DNA of 64,000 bases from Sulfurimonas sp. (GTDB taxonomy: Bacteria; Campylobacterota; Campylobacteria; Campylobacterales; Sulfurimonadaceae): positions 124,001 to 188,000 of the forward strand of contig JAQTZE010000001.1 in the NCBI GenBank assembly GCA_028687935.1. Reading direction: 5' to 3'. The translations under genes and the position numbers were made by a program. This document shows, one piece after another, positions 18,494 through 27,373 of this stretch (the stretch's first letter is position 1; each line of letters begins with the position of its first letter). The notes beneath the pieces are model-generated. The model was not told where the DNA came from. It searched no databases and was given only the letters and a program-made list of their open reading frames with translations.

Positions 18494-18542
18494 ACACTCA
18501 AAACAAGTGCTTTCGCCTCTTCTTGGATGCGTGACAGATGTT
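18494..18542 (-). repeat. Duplicated 3' end of pgm (distal copy)
   Basis: 35 bases (18494-18528) are identical to 19631-19665 at the end of pgm, and a further 14 match in 9 positions. On the minus strand this copy still reads HLSRIQEEAKALVLSVI and stop, against HLVRIQEEAKALVLSVI in intact pgm. The two copies bracket the RhuM gene like an integration duplication in a gene 3' end. Confidence 0.85.
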
Positions 18543-18548
18543 TTCTCG

Positions 18549-18570
18549 TTCCATCTCTCCCGAGATGGAA
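18549..18570. repeat. Perfect 9-bp hairpin
   Basis: TTCCATCTC and GAGATGGAA pair around a TCCC loop, immediately beyond the duplicated pgm end. It may mark the inner edge of the inserted segment. Confidence 0.6.
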
Positions 18571-18719
18571 TGCTAAGTCATGTGAATAGCCAAACGCGCA
18601 CAACAAAGATAGTTTTACCTCAAGAGAGATAACATTAGAAAAAATATAACAAACTGACATACTTTTTATGTCTAGTTTTTTTCTGAGATATAGTAAAAAT
18701 ATATATCTGAGGAAATAAA

Positions 18720-19595
18720 ATGAATGAGCAAAACAAATCTGATGTAGTTCTATACAATGACGGTGAGTTAGAGCTGAATGTATCCGTAAACGATGAAACA
18801 GTTTGGCTTAATAGAAATCAAATCTCTGAACTTTTCGCAAGAGATGTTAAAACTATCGGAAAGCATATTGGCAATGTGTTTAGTGATGGTGAGTTGGAGA
18901 AAAATTCAACTGTCGCAAATTTTGCGACAGTTCAAAATGAAGGTGGAAGAGAAGTTAAAAGAGATGTAGAATATTACAATTTAGATGTAATTATCTCTGT
19001 CGGTTATAGAGTTAAATCTCAAAAAGGTGTGAGGTTTAGACAGTGGGCAACATCTGTACTTAAGCGCTACATTTCTAATGGCTATGTGATAAATTCTGAA
19101 AAAATCACACATCAAAGATTTACAGAACTTGAAAGTGACGTAGCACTTTTAAAATCAAAAGTAGAAAACATTTCAAGCCTCATCAAGGATAATTCTCTGC
19201 AAGTATCTAAAGGAATATTCTTCAATGGAGAGATTTACGATGCTTATGTTTTTATTAATAATTTACTCAAAAGCGCAAATAATGAAATTGTTCTCATAGA
19301 TAACTATATAGATGAGAGTGTTTTTACACTCTTTAGCAAATATCCAAACCTTAAAATAATAATCTACTCTCATACCATCACAAAGCAACTCAAGCTTGAT
19401 TATCAAAAATATAAATCACAATATAAAAATATAGAACTAAAAGAGTTCAAAAATGCCCATGATAGATTTGTCATAATTGATAGCACGGAGATATACCACA
19501 TAGGAGCGAGCATTAAAGATCTAGGTAAAAAATGGTTTGCTTTTTCTAGATTTGAGATGAGTGCATTGGAACTTTTGGAGAGATTGCGAGAATAA
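18720..19595 (+). CDS. RhuM-family DNA-binding protein with a PLD-like C-terminal domain
   Basis: 291 aa. The first 125 residues match the Virulence_RhuM family: ETVWLNRNQISELFARD, KTIGKHIGNVF, YYNLDVIISVGYRVKSQKG and FRQWATSVLKRYI. A short coiled coil (about 130-158) leads to a C-terminal domain with NEIVLIDNYID, HDRFVIID near 249 and YHIGASIKDLGKKW, which resembles one half of a phospholipase-D-like fold. Such genes occur on mobile and defence-rich islands; their function is unsettled. A hairpin follows the stop, duplicated pgm ends flank it, and a decayed relative lies at 4488-4763. Confidence 0.82.
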   Translation: MNEQNKSDVVLYNDGELELNVSVNDETVWLNRNQISELFARDVKTIGKHIGNVFSDGELEKNSTVANFATVQNEGGREVKRDVEYYNLDVIISVGYRVKSQKGVRFRQWATSVLKRYISNGYVINSEKITHQRFTELESDVALLKSKVENISSLIKDNSLQVSKGIFFNGEIYDAYVFINNLLKSANNEIVLIDNYIDESVFTLFSKYPNLKIIIYSHTITKQLKLDYQKYKSQYKNIELKEFKNAHDRFVIIDSTEIYHIGASIKDLGKKWFAFSRFEMSALELLERLRE

Positions 19596-19609
19596 CGCAA
19601 GAAGCGTTA
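19593..19609 (+). terminator. Hairpin at the end of the RhuM gene
   Basis: TAACGC-AAGAA-GCGTTA forms a 6-bp stem that starts at the stop codon. No clear T tract follows, so termination is plausible but not sure. Confidence 0.45.
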
Positions 19610-19623
19610 CTCGCGCTGAGAGA

Positions 19624-21246
19624 TTAGATGACACTCAAAACAAGTGCTTTCGCCTCTTCTTGGATACGCACGAGATGTTCAGGAGAGATGAAACTCTCTG
19701 CATATATTTTGTAGATATCTTCTGTTCCTGATGGGCGTGCTGCGAACCAGCCATTTTTGGTTGTGACTTTGAGTCCGCCGATAGCTGCACCGTTTCCGCT
19801 TGCGTTTGTATAAATGCCTTCTATCTCTTCACCTGCGAGTGTTTTGGATGTGATGTCGCTTGGTGAGAGTTTTTTGAGTTTGGCTTTTTGCTCTGCGTTT
19901 GCTACTGCGTCACTGCGTTCATAGTAAGAAACTCCAAACTCCGCTTCAAGCTCTCTGTAAATAACAGAAGGGTCTTTTTTGAGTCTCTCAGTAATCTCAA
20001 ACGCAAGAAGATTGAGAATAATGCCGTCTTTGTCGCTTGACCAAACGCTACCGTCTTTGCGCAAAAATGAAGCCCCCGCACTCTCTTCACCACCAAAACC
20101 GATAGTTCCATCGCATAAGCCATCTACAAACCATTTAAAGCCTACTGGAACTTCTACAAGAGGTTTACCGATAGAAGCAGCTACTCTGTCTATCATCGAA
20201 CTTGAAACAAGTGTTTTGCCGATTTTGAGATCTTTGCTCCAAAGAGGACGGTTTTGAAAAAGATACCAGATTGCTACTGAGAGGTAGTGGTTAGGATTCA
20301 TAAGACCCGTAGGCGTGACAATTCCATGACGATCAAAGTCAGGATCGTTTGCAAATGCGAGGTCAAATTTATCTTTGAGGCTTACAAGTGAAGCCATCGC
20401 AAAAGGAGAAGAGCAGTCCATACGCACTTTGCCATCATGATCACAAGACATAAAGCTAAAAGTAGGGTCAACTTTGTCATTAACTATGTCAAGATGCAGA
20501 CCGTAGATTTCGTTGATCTTTTTATAAACCTCGATACCTGAACCACCAAGTGGATCAACGCCTACTTTGAGTTTGCTTTGTTGGAGGAGTTTCATATCGA
20601 TAATACTATCAAGCGCTTTGACATACGGTGTGATAAAATCCATCTCTTGCGTTTTTGCAAGCGCTTCTTCTTCACTTACGCTTTTGACACCTTCGAGATT
20701 ATTTTTGATATATTCATTTGCTTTTGCTTCGATGACAGAAGTCGCATCCGTATCAGCAGGGCCGCCGTTTGATGGGTTGTATTTGAAACCGCCATCTTGA
20801 GGAGGATTATGAGATGGCGTAATAACAACTCCATCGCAAAGTTCTTTAGAGCTTTTGTTGGCTTCAATAACGCTAAAAGAGAGCACAGGTGTCGGGGTAT
20901 AGCCATCATTTGCAGCGATGATACACTCCACGCCATTTGCTATGAAAACTCTGAGCGCTGTGAGTTGCGCTGGTGTTGAGAGGGCGTGTGTATCTTTTGC
21001 GATTAAGAGCGCACCTTTGACCTCTTGCGTTTTGCGATAGTCACACAGTGCTTGCGCAATAGCCAAAATATGCGTTTCGTTGAAACTTTTTTTCAAAGAA
21101 GTCCCGCGGTGTCCAGAAGTCCCAAACACAACGCGCTCTTCAACTATATTTACATCAGGCTTATCATTATAGTAGGCTGCTATAAGCGCATCTACATTGA
21201 TCAAATCTTCTTTTTTTACTAATTTTCCTGCGTTTGGGTGTGCCAT
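19624..21246 (-). CDS. pgm: Phosphoglucomutase (alpha-D-glucose phosphate-specific)
   Basis: Interconverts glucose-1-P and glucose-6-P, joining glucan turnover to the ED pathway. 540 aa, with TSGHRGTSL near 45, the phosphoserine loop TPSHNPPQDGGFKYNPSNGG, the metal loop DPDFDRHG, GFGGEESAGASF and the phosphate loop RPSGTEDIYK. The last 17 codons are the site duplicated at 18494-18542. It is followed on the same strand, with the order reversed, by nothing; its upstream neighbour is glk 64 bases away. Confidence 0.95.
   Translation of the reverse strand: MAHPNAGKLVKKEDLINVDALIAAYYNDKPDVNIVEERVVFGTSGHRGTSLKKSFNETHILAIAQALCDYRKTQEVKGALLIAKDTHALSTPAQLTALRVFIANGVECIIAANDGYTPTPVLSFSVIEANKSSKELCDGVVITPSHNPPQDGGFKYNPSNGGPADTDATSVIEAKANEYIKNNLEGVKSVSEEEALAKTQEMDFITPYVKALDSIIDMKLLQQSKLKVGVDPLGGSGIEVYKKINEIYGLHLDIVNDKVDPTFSFMSCDHDGKVRMDCSSPFAMASLVSLKDKFDLAFANDPDFDRHGIVTPTGLMNPNHYLSVAIWYLFQNRPLWSKDLKIGKTLVSSSMIDRVAASIGKPLVEVPVGFKWFVDGLCDGTIGFGGEESAGASFLRKDGSVWSSDKDGIILNLLAFEITERLKKDPSVIYRELEAEFGVSYYERSDAVANAEQKAKLKKLSPSDITSKTLAGEEIEGIYTNASGNGAAIGGLKVTTKNGWFAARPSGTEDIYKIYAESFISPEHLVRIQEEAKALVLSVI
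19631..19679 (-). repeat. 3' end of pgm (proximal copy of the duplication)
   Basis: Matches 18494-18542; the first 35 bases are identical. This copy is joined to the rest of pgm and keeps the gene whole. Confidence 0.85.
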
Positions 21247-21309
21247 ATCTTACTCCATCTTGATTATTTTAAATTATAACGCAACTCATATATTTTAAAG
21301 TGAAATTTT

Positions 21310-22293
21310 TTAAAATTTATCCATAGCAAAGTGTGCCGCACCCAAAAGTGCCGTCTCTGCGTTTAAAGATATTTTTACAGACATCTGTGCAAGCATCTCG
21401 TTAAATCTTCCTTTGGAAGTAAAACCGCGCATAAAGTGTTCTTCTTGCATCATCGGCAAGATTTTTGGAGCGATACCACCACCGATATAAACGCCACCGA
21501 GGGAGAGTGTTTTTAGGGCGAGATTTCCAGCTTCGGCACCGTATATCTCTGTGAAGAGTTCGAGTGTTTTGAGACAAAGTTCATCTTGATGTTCAAGTGC
21601 GCAGAGACTGATAAGTGCACTTTTATCTGCGTTTTTCTCTGCGTTTTGTATCATGAGCGGCTCAGGAACTTGCAACTCCTCATGCAAAAACACATACAAA
21701 GCAGCGATACCTGGGCCTGAGAGTATTCTCTCATAACTCACATGAGAGGGATGACGCTCACGAAGCCAGAGTAAAAGTCTGTCTTGCAGAGGCGAAGTCG
21801 GAGCGAAATCACTGTGTCCGCCTTCTGAGCCTAGCGGATGGTAATTTTCTCCATCATAAAAGAGCATTCCCTCGCCAAGACCTGTACCTGCGGCGATAAC
21901 TGCTTTATTTGCATCTCTGCGTTTTGCCTTTGGATTGAGTTCTAAAAAACTCTCCTGCGGCAGATAGAGCATTCCATACGCTGTTGCTTCAAGGTCGTTC
22001 ATCAGGCGTACATTTGGTGTGCCTAAACTTTTTTGCAAAGCCGAGGTGCTGATGTGCCATGGAAGATTGGTCGTCTTGCACTCGCCATCGATGATAGCTC
22101 CGGCAATCCCAAAACAGACTGCGTTTATGAGTGGCTTTGAACTATTTTCTAAAAACGCAGCGATGACCTCATCAAAACTCGTATAAGCCCCACTTGAAAA
22201 CTGCTGCTGCGTTTGTAGCTCAAGAGTATTCTCAACAACTCTATAGAGTGCAAGATTTGTTTTTGTGCCGCCGATATCACCTGCTAGTATCAT
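21310..22293 (-). CDS. glk: Glucokinase
   Basis: Phosphorylates glucose with ATP to give glucose-6-P. 327 aa from the ATG at 22293, chosen because GAGAGGA lies just upstream and the product starts MILAGDIGGTKTNLAL; an in-frame ATG at 22308 abuts the previous stop. Motifs: DIGGTKTNLA (phosphate 1), NLPWHIS, RLMNDLEATAYG, VIAAGTGLGEG, GSEGGHSDFAP and SLGGVYIGGGIAP. It is the hexokinase-like bacterial Glk family. It can recover free glucose released by the neighbouring glucan hydrolases. Confidence 0.94.
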   Translation of the reverse strand: MILAGDIGGTKTNLALYRVVENTLELQTQQQFSSGAYTSFDEVIAAFLENSSKPLINAVCFGIAGAIIDGECKTTNLPWHISTSALQKSLGTPNVRLMNDLEATAYGMLYLPQESFLELNPKAKRRDANKAVIAAGTGLGEGMLFYDGENYHPLGSEGGHSDFAPTSPLQDRLLLWLRERHPSHVSYERILSGPGIAALYVFLHEELQVPEPLMIQNAEKNADKSALISLCALEHQDELCLKTLELFTEIYGAEAGNLALKTLSLGGVYIGGGIAPKILPMMQEEHFMRGFTSKGRFNEMLAQMSVKISLNAETALLGAAHFAMDKF

Positions 22294-22308
22294 AGAATCC
22301 TCTCTCAT

Positions 22309-25300
22309 TTAGCTCTCTTGTGTTCTCAAAAGATGTACAAAGGCATCGACAAAATTTTTGTCTGTCTCTTTTGGAGAGAGTTTATAAAAGCTCTCCCATG
22401 CCTGCGCTTTTTGATCATCATAGTTATCGTTACTATGTTCTTTATTCCATGCAATTTTGACTGCATGACCAATAAGAACATCCAAGACAATATCACTCTT
22501 TATATAAAGTTCTGGACTTTGTCTAAATATTTTGACAAGTGTTTTGATAAGTTCGATATTGAGCTGACGATAATCAGGCGCTTCGATACTTTGTAAAAGT
22601 GTATCGATATGCAACTCAAAACTTCTCTCTCCAGGGGTAAATTCAGAAGTACTTTCTGAACTTATACGGTTTTGTAGGCTGTATTTATCTCCAACGACCA
22701 GTGCTGTACACTGCTGGAGTAGATGCCAAGTGTCTTTATAAAAGCATTGTGTAAGTCCGCTGATCATACCACTTTCTTCTCTCCATAACGCCCAGTTTTC
22801 ATTTTCTACATCATCTGATAGAAGATAGTATGATGTAATATCATGAAAGTCTTTAAGACCTGAAACATTAAGATTTTCTACTTCTGAGAGTTTTTGAACC
22901 TCTTTGCTATAGGATTGTAGTATCAAACGCAGTCGATTGTAAATCTCATGCGGAGCGAGTGTGAGCAGTATTTCATACGCATCTCCGATAGCTATCTTTT
23001 TTTCTCTGATAATCTGACCAACAAGCAACTGCACAAAGTACCAAGTACGGAGTGTTAATATGTTTGTAAATAACTCTGGTTCACTCCGTATGAGGTGACC
23101 AAGATGCAGAATGATCTCTTGTGTGAGGATGCCCTCAGCAATATTATTGCCGCAAAATTCTTTGATAGTGTTGAGAATAAAGGCGTTATCATGAGGCTTT
23201 GAGAAGGTGGCTTTTTCACTATAGGCTCGTCCAACTGCAAGGCGTTTTTGTGAGATGATAATATCAAGAAGGATATCCTCAAGACGCTCATCAAACTTTT
23301 GGCTTATCTCTGCGATATGACGTGCAGTAGCCCAGTCATGACATACAGATGCCATCTCATAATATTGCTGTGCGAGCTCAAAGAGCGGTAGAGAATCCCC
23401 GTCTATCTGGATTTCAAAATTTCTTCCATGGCGTTTGCATAAAATTCCAAGAGCATGTGCAGTCTCTGTACGATTTTGCTTGCTAAGAAGGATATCGACT
23501 AGAAAATCATCTTCACTTGTATCAAACTTTTGAAGTCGTTGCGCACTCATAGGCTCAGAACTCTCTTGTGTGTTTGGTGCTCCACAAAGTATCTGCTTGA
23601 GTGCATGAAGTTCGATTTCTTGCGGCTTATACTCTCCTAAAAAATCTATACGCTCATAATCGGAACCTGCTAGAAGTTGTTCTAAGTGACCTGTTTTTAT
23701 ATCCATGCTAGAAATGTTTCTCTCTTGTAGCTCATGTAAAAGCTCAAGGATACTCTCTTTTGTATCACTGCGAAGCATATCTTCACGTACTAAAAAAGGA
23801 AGGATAGGTTGTCCTGGTTGATCCCAATGTTTTATCAAAAAATTGATCGAAGCACGAAAATGATCTCTGAGGAGGATATTGTCATAGGAAAAGTAAAAAC
23901 CTTGTGGATTGAAATAATAAGGAAGAAATACACTCTTTTGACCATCAAGGAGATGTAAACGTGCGCTTGTTATTGTACGGGTAATACTTAGAGGTCTTCC
24001 ACTGAGTGAGAGTTTTTTGTTCACTCCAAGCATGGTATGTATTTTTGAGAGTTCTGAGGCATGCATCACGCGTATAGGTTTGACACTCTCAAGTGTCTGA
24101 CTCTGTATGCCAAGGCTGAGGAGTCTCTCTGCCACATCTTCGTTTGCTGCGAGAATACTGATCATAGGATAAACGCTGCGTTTATGTCCTATGCGTTTAT
24201 GTCTTTGTAGGGGATCGATATCACTCTTGTCCAAAAGACCTTGCATTATCATCTCACAGAGTATATAGAGACTTTGCGCCCAAACCAGAGGAATATTTTC
24301 ATTTGGGATGCGTTTTTGTGAATGCGGCTCTGCTTTTTCAGCTTCTATAGACTCTTTTGGGACGATATAAAGCTCAGGCAAGAGCCTGATGCCATCCTCT
24401 TCGACAAAAAGTGGTTCAAGTTTTTCTTTATATTTTTGTATCTCATCTTGATCTTCACGCATCAGCGCATCAAGAAGTAGATAGGTAAAGAAAAGCGGCC
24501 ACTGGGATTCTATATTTTCAAATTCACGAAGTTCGGATGGCTCATAATGTAGACGCGATTCATCTTCGAGCATACTTTGATGCCCATCGAGTAAAAAGCG
24601 CTTACATCCGTAGCGTCCAGCAAGTTTTTTGAGTATTTTTTTACGTGTACGCCCTACAAGCTCTTCATCTTCTACCGCATAGGCAGGATAACCGATGATA
24701 CTCAAAAGTGCAGCATCTGTCTCTTTGGAGTTAGACTCTCTTGGAAGCAGACCTTGCAGGGTAAAACGTGAACGGGCTATATCATTAGATACAACATGGA
24801 TAACGGCTTCATTGCCTGCGACGTTGCCAAAAAGATTGAAGCCACTGATAGCTTCGAGTGCGGCTTTTGCCATACCTACGGAGCTACAATTGATTTCCGT
24901 CGTTCCGTGATTTTTTTTATTACCGCGCTCCCAGATACCGTAGTCAGGTGTACAATAGGTACGACTGATATAGTGGACAAGATTTTGCACAAAGTTGACT
25001 TCATCCATCGTATAGATGATTTTAAGTCCTGAGGCACTCATCTGTACGAGCATCAAAAGATAGAGTGAAGTGGCATCAAGCTGCAAATGTCCCCACGCAT
25101 CATCGCCGACAACAGCGAGACCGGTAGTCGTTCCATATTTAGCATGAAGCGCATCGATAGGATTGTTGCTTTTTTTATAAGCTTCGAGCTTATCTGCTTG
25201 GCGCATCATTGCGTTTAAGAGCCCGCGCATAAGCTTGACCACACTTTGTGAGAGGAGATGTGTGCGGTAGTGCTCGGGATAAAACTTCGAGTATGAAAGA

Positions 25301-25488
25301 CCAAGTCCCCAAACACTCATAATACTGTAGACATTGTCCCGTACCCAAGCATCCGTATAGTCACCATGTGCAGTAATAGCTGTACTTGCAGGCAAGAGCC
25401 CTGTTACAGGATCTTGACGCGAGAGAATAATCTTCTCAATAGATTGATATTGTTTCTCTAACAAAGGGCCGATCGTCTCTAAATTCAT
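22309..25488 (-). CDS. GH15 / phosphorylase-kinase regulatory-subunit-like protein
   Basis: A 1059-aa soluble protein. The N-terminal part matches the GH15-like domain of phosphorylase b kinase alpha/beta subunits: RQDPVTGLLPAST, DYTDAWVRDNVYSIMSVWGL near 43-62, DDAWGHLQLDATSLYLLML, ARYGCKRFLLDG-like text, and a later ESQWPLFFTYLLLDAL. The C-terminal 400 residues are helical with no motif I know. It is encoded 15 bases after an alpha-glucan phosphorylase and just before glk. In animals PhK regulates glycogen phosphorylase; whether this one is a glucanase or a phosphorylase partner cannot be told here. Confidence 0.85.
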   Translation of the reverse strand: MNLETIGPLLEKQYQSIEKIILSRQDPVTGLLPASTAITAHGDYTDAWVRDNVYSIMSVWGLGLSYSKFYPEHYRTHLLSQSVVKLMRGLLNAMMRQADKLEAYKKSNNPIDALHAKYGTTTGLAVVGDDAWGHLQLDATSLYLLMLVQMSASGLKIIYTMDEVNFVQNLVHYISRTYCTPDYGIWERGNKKNHGTTEINCSSVGMAKAALEAISGFNLFGNVAGNEAVIHVVSNDIARSRFTLQGLLPRESNSKETDAALLSIIGYPAYAVEDEELVGRTRKKILKKLAGRYGCKRFLLDGHQSMLEDESRLHYEPSELREFENIESQWPLFFTYLLLDALMREDQDEIQKYKEKLEPLFVEEDGIRLLPELYIVPKESIEAEKAEPHSQKRIPNENIPLVWAQSLYILCEMIMQGLLDKSDIDPLQRHKRIGHKRSVYPMISILAANEDVAERLLSLGIQSQTLESVKPIRVMHASELSKIHTMLGVNKKLSLSGRPLSITRTITSARLHLLDGQKSVFLPYYFNPQGFYFSYDNILLRDHFRASINFLIKHWDQPGQPILPFLVREDMLRSDTKESILELLHELQERNISSMDIKTGHLEQLLAGSDYERIDFLGEYKPQEIELHALKQILCGAPNTQESSEPMSAQRLQKFDTSEDDFLVDILLSKQNRTETAHALGILCKRHGRNFEIQIDGDSLPLFELAQQYYEMASVCHDWATARHIAEISQKFDERLEDILLDIIISQKRLAVGRAYSEKATFSKPHDNAFILNTIKEFCGNNIAEGILTQEIILHLGHLIRSEPELFTNILTLRTWYFVQLLVGQIIREKKIAIGDAYEILLTLAPHEIYNRLRLILQSYSKEVQKLSEVENLNVSGLKDFHDITSYYLLSDDVENENWALWREESGMISGLTQCFYKDTWHLLQQCTALVVGDKYSLQNRISSESTSEFTPGERSFELHIDTLLQSIEAPDYRQLNIELIKTLVKIFRQSPELYIKSDIVLDVLIGHAVKIAWNKEHSNDNYDDQKAQAWESFYKLSPKETDKNFVDAFVHLLRTQES

Positions 25489-25503
25489 TCTTTACCTTTT
25501 TTA

Positions 25504-27144
25504 CTATTTGTCATACATTTTGATGTAGTACTCATGAGCCATACGACCAGAGTCAAAGGCAGGAAGAATATCATTCATGGCACTCTTCATGATCTGTGTC
25601 CAGTTTTGTGGTCTGTTGTAGTACATAGGAATGATCTCGTTTTCGAGGATATCCATCATGTTTTTATTATCAAGCACATCTTGCTCTTCTGTAGAGAGAG
25701 TGCTGCTTGCAGAAGGGATAGTAAAAGAGTTACAACTATGTTTTGCAAATTCTGGATGCCAGCCGTCATTGGTTGAGAAGTGGACAGAACCGTTCATACT
25801 CGCACTCATACCGCTTGTTCCACTTGCTTCACGCGATATTCTCGGTGTATTGAGCCATACATCACTTCCATATTTGAGTGTACGGGAGAGTTCAAGCTCA
25901 TAGCCTATAAGCACAGCCATATTTTTGACTTTATGACTGATATGGATAAGTTCATTGAATGTATTGATTGCGTTTGTATCAAATGGATAGGGTTTTCCAG
26001 CCCAGATAATTTGCACAGGGTATTTTGTATTTTCAAGCATTTTTACAAAACGTTCAAAATCTTTTTTGATAAGCCCTGGACGTTTGTACTCCGCAAAACG
26101 GCGTGCCCACACAAGGGTAAGAACATCAGGATTGAACATTTTACCTGTTTGATCTGCGACTTCATCAAACAAAAGACGTTTAAGATGTTTTTTACGGGCT
26201 GTTAGGGCATAGTCTTCATGGTCATCAAGTGCAGTACGCATTCCTTTGTCCATCCAAAAGCGTCTATTTTGAGCGTTGGTGATATAAGTGATCTCCGAAC
26301 GACCTTCACAATCTTTCCACATACGATTTGCGACTTCACCATGAAATTGCGACACTGCGTTTGTTATCTTTGAAGCACGCAGTGCACCGACAGTGAGGTT
26401 GAAAGTATCATCTTTCATTAGTGTAATCTTGCGTACTGTCTCTAAATCAAGTCCGTCAAAAAAGCCAAAAGAGTGTAAGAGTCCAATATTATGGGTTTCA
26501 TTCCCCGCATCTTCAGGTGTATGTGTTGTAAAGACTACGTGGCGTTTGACCTCTTCCATATCCTTGAGTTTGTTATACATCTCATAGACCAAAGGCAGCG
26601 CATGTCCTTCGTTCATATGGTAGATATCGATCTTTTGTTTTAGCTTCTCAAGTACACGCATTCCGCCGATACCCAAAACAATCTCCTGCGAGATACGAGT
26701 CTCTTCATTGGAGTCATAAAGTTTATGTGTGATGGTGCGTGAGAGAAAATCATTTTCAGGAATATCCGTAGTCAGTAAAAGCAGCGGAGCCGATCCAAAG
26801 ATATTTGGTGGGAGATAGAAGACTTTGATAGCGACATCTTTACCACGAATATTTACAGAAGTCAAAATTCCAAGATCATCAAGGAAATAGTAATGTTTAC
26901 GGATAAATTCTGCTTGAAGTGAACGATCTTCATGTCGTGTTTGATCATAATAGCCATAACTCCACAAGATACCGACACCTACAATATTTTGGCGAAGGTC
27001 AAAAGCACTGCGCATATGAGAGCCTGATAAAAAGCCTAAGCCACCTGAATATATCTTCAGAGCTTGGTGAATTGCAAACTCCATAGAGAAATAAGCAACG
27101 CTTTTTTTATATTTTGCATCGAATTCGTAATCGTGTAGTATCAT
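25504..27144 (-). CDS. glgP: Short-type alpha-glucan phosphorylase family protein, PLP Lys replaced by Ser
   Basis: A 546-aa member of the short alpha-glucan phosphorylase group. It has YFSMEFAIHQALKIYSGGLG, a middle TTHTPEDAGN, WARRFAEYKRP, and near the end KYGSDVWLNTPRISREASG then TSGMSASMNGS. In catalytic GT35 enzymes the residue after the Met is the Lys that binds pyridoxal phosphate. Here codon 25806-25804 is AGT, Ser447. Unless another Lys serves, the enzyme may not use PLP phosphorolysis and may be a GT-like variant. It is the first gene of the leftward set (with GH15-like protein and glk), read from the 27145-27373 region. Confidence 0.85.
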   Translation of the reverse strand: MILHDYEFDAKYKKSVAYFSMEFAIHQALKIYSGGLGFLSGSHMRSAFDLRQNIVGVGILWSYGYYDQTRHEDRSLQAEFIRKHYYFLDDLGILTSVNIRGKDVAIKVFYLPPNIFGSAPLLLLTTDIPENDFLSRTITHKLYDSNEETRISQEIVLGIGGMRVLEKLKQKIDIYHMNEGHALPLVYEMYNKLKDMEEVKRHVVFTTHTPEDAGNETHNIGLLHSFGFFDGLDLETVRKITLMKDDTFNLTVGALRASKITNAVSQFHGEVANRMWKDCEGRSEITYITNAQNRRFWMDKGMRTALDDHEDYALTARKKHLKRLLFDEVADQTGKMFNPDVLTLVWARRFAEYKRPGLIKKDFERFVKMLENTKYPVQIIWAGKPYPFDTNAINTFNELIHISHKVKNMAVLIGYELELSRTLKYGSDVWLNTPRISREASGTSGMSASMNGSVHFSTNDGWHPEFAKHSCNSFTIPSASSTLSTEEQDVLDNKNMMDILENEIIPMYYNRPQNWTQIMKSAMNDILPAFDSGRMAHEYYIKMYDK

Positions 27145-27373
27145 TGAAAAATTCCTTTGGTAAATTGTAGCGCATTTAGAGGGCTAAATATTTTAAATAT
27201 TGTCTCTTTTATAGGCAAATAGAAACTCATTTGTTATACTTGTATAGTAGTTCAACACTTTAAGGTGTTCTTTGTTTAAATTTGAATCAATTTATACCTT
27301 TTTAGTGTATAAAAGAAGGTAAACTATTGGAAAATTATTTAAGAAAACACCCTTTAAATATCAAGGAGCATAT
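27145..27373. promoter_or_regulatory. Divergent control region of the glycogen genes
   Basis: About 230 bases between outward-facing glgP and the nucleotidyltransferase gene, so it must hold promoters for both sets. It contains a near-palindrome AACACTTTAAGGTGTT (27254-27269) and a perfect 7-bp inverted repeat TTTATAC/GTATAAA (27291-27297 and 27307-27313). Either could bind a regulator. A good ribosome site AAGGAG precedes the ATG at 27374. Confidence 0.55.

Larger units (their letters stand above)
18316..18719. other. Gene-free island segment with hairpins and a duplicated pgm end
   Basis: About 400 bases with no credible gene. It holds an imperfect nested hairpin (18422-18470), a 9-bp hairpin (18549-18570) and a copy of the last codons of pgm (18494-18542). 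An AT-rich leader with a ribosome site GAGGAAAT just before the RhuM ATG ends the segment. Confidence 0.65.

Noticed and set aside
17182-19595. A prophage
   Set aside because: Only a RhuM gene suggests it; there is no integrase, capsid, tail or lysis gene.
19593-19609. An att core at the RhuM hairpin
   Set aside because: The identical bases shared by both sides lie in the pgm end, not in this hairpin.
25504-27144. A frameshift or sequencing error to explain Ser447
   Set aside because: The frame is continuous, the neighbouring motif residues are all as expected and the codon is a clean AGT.
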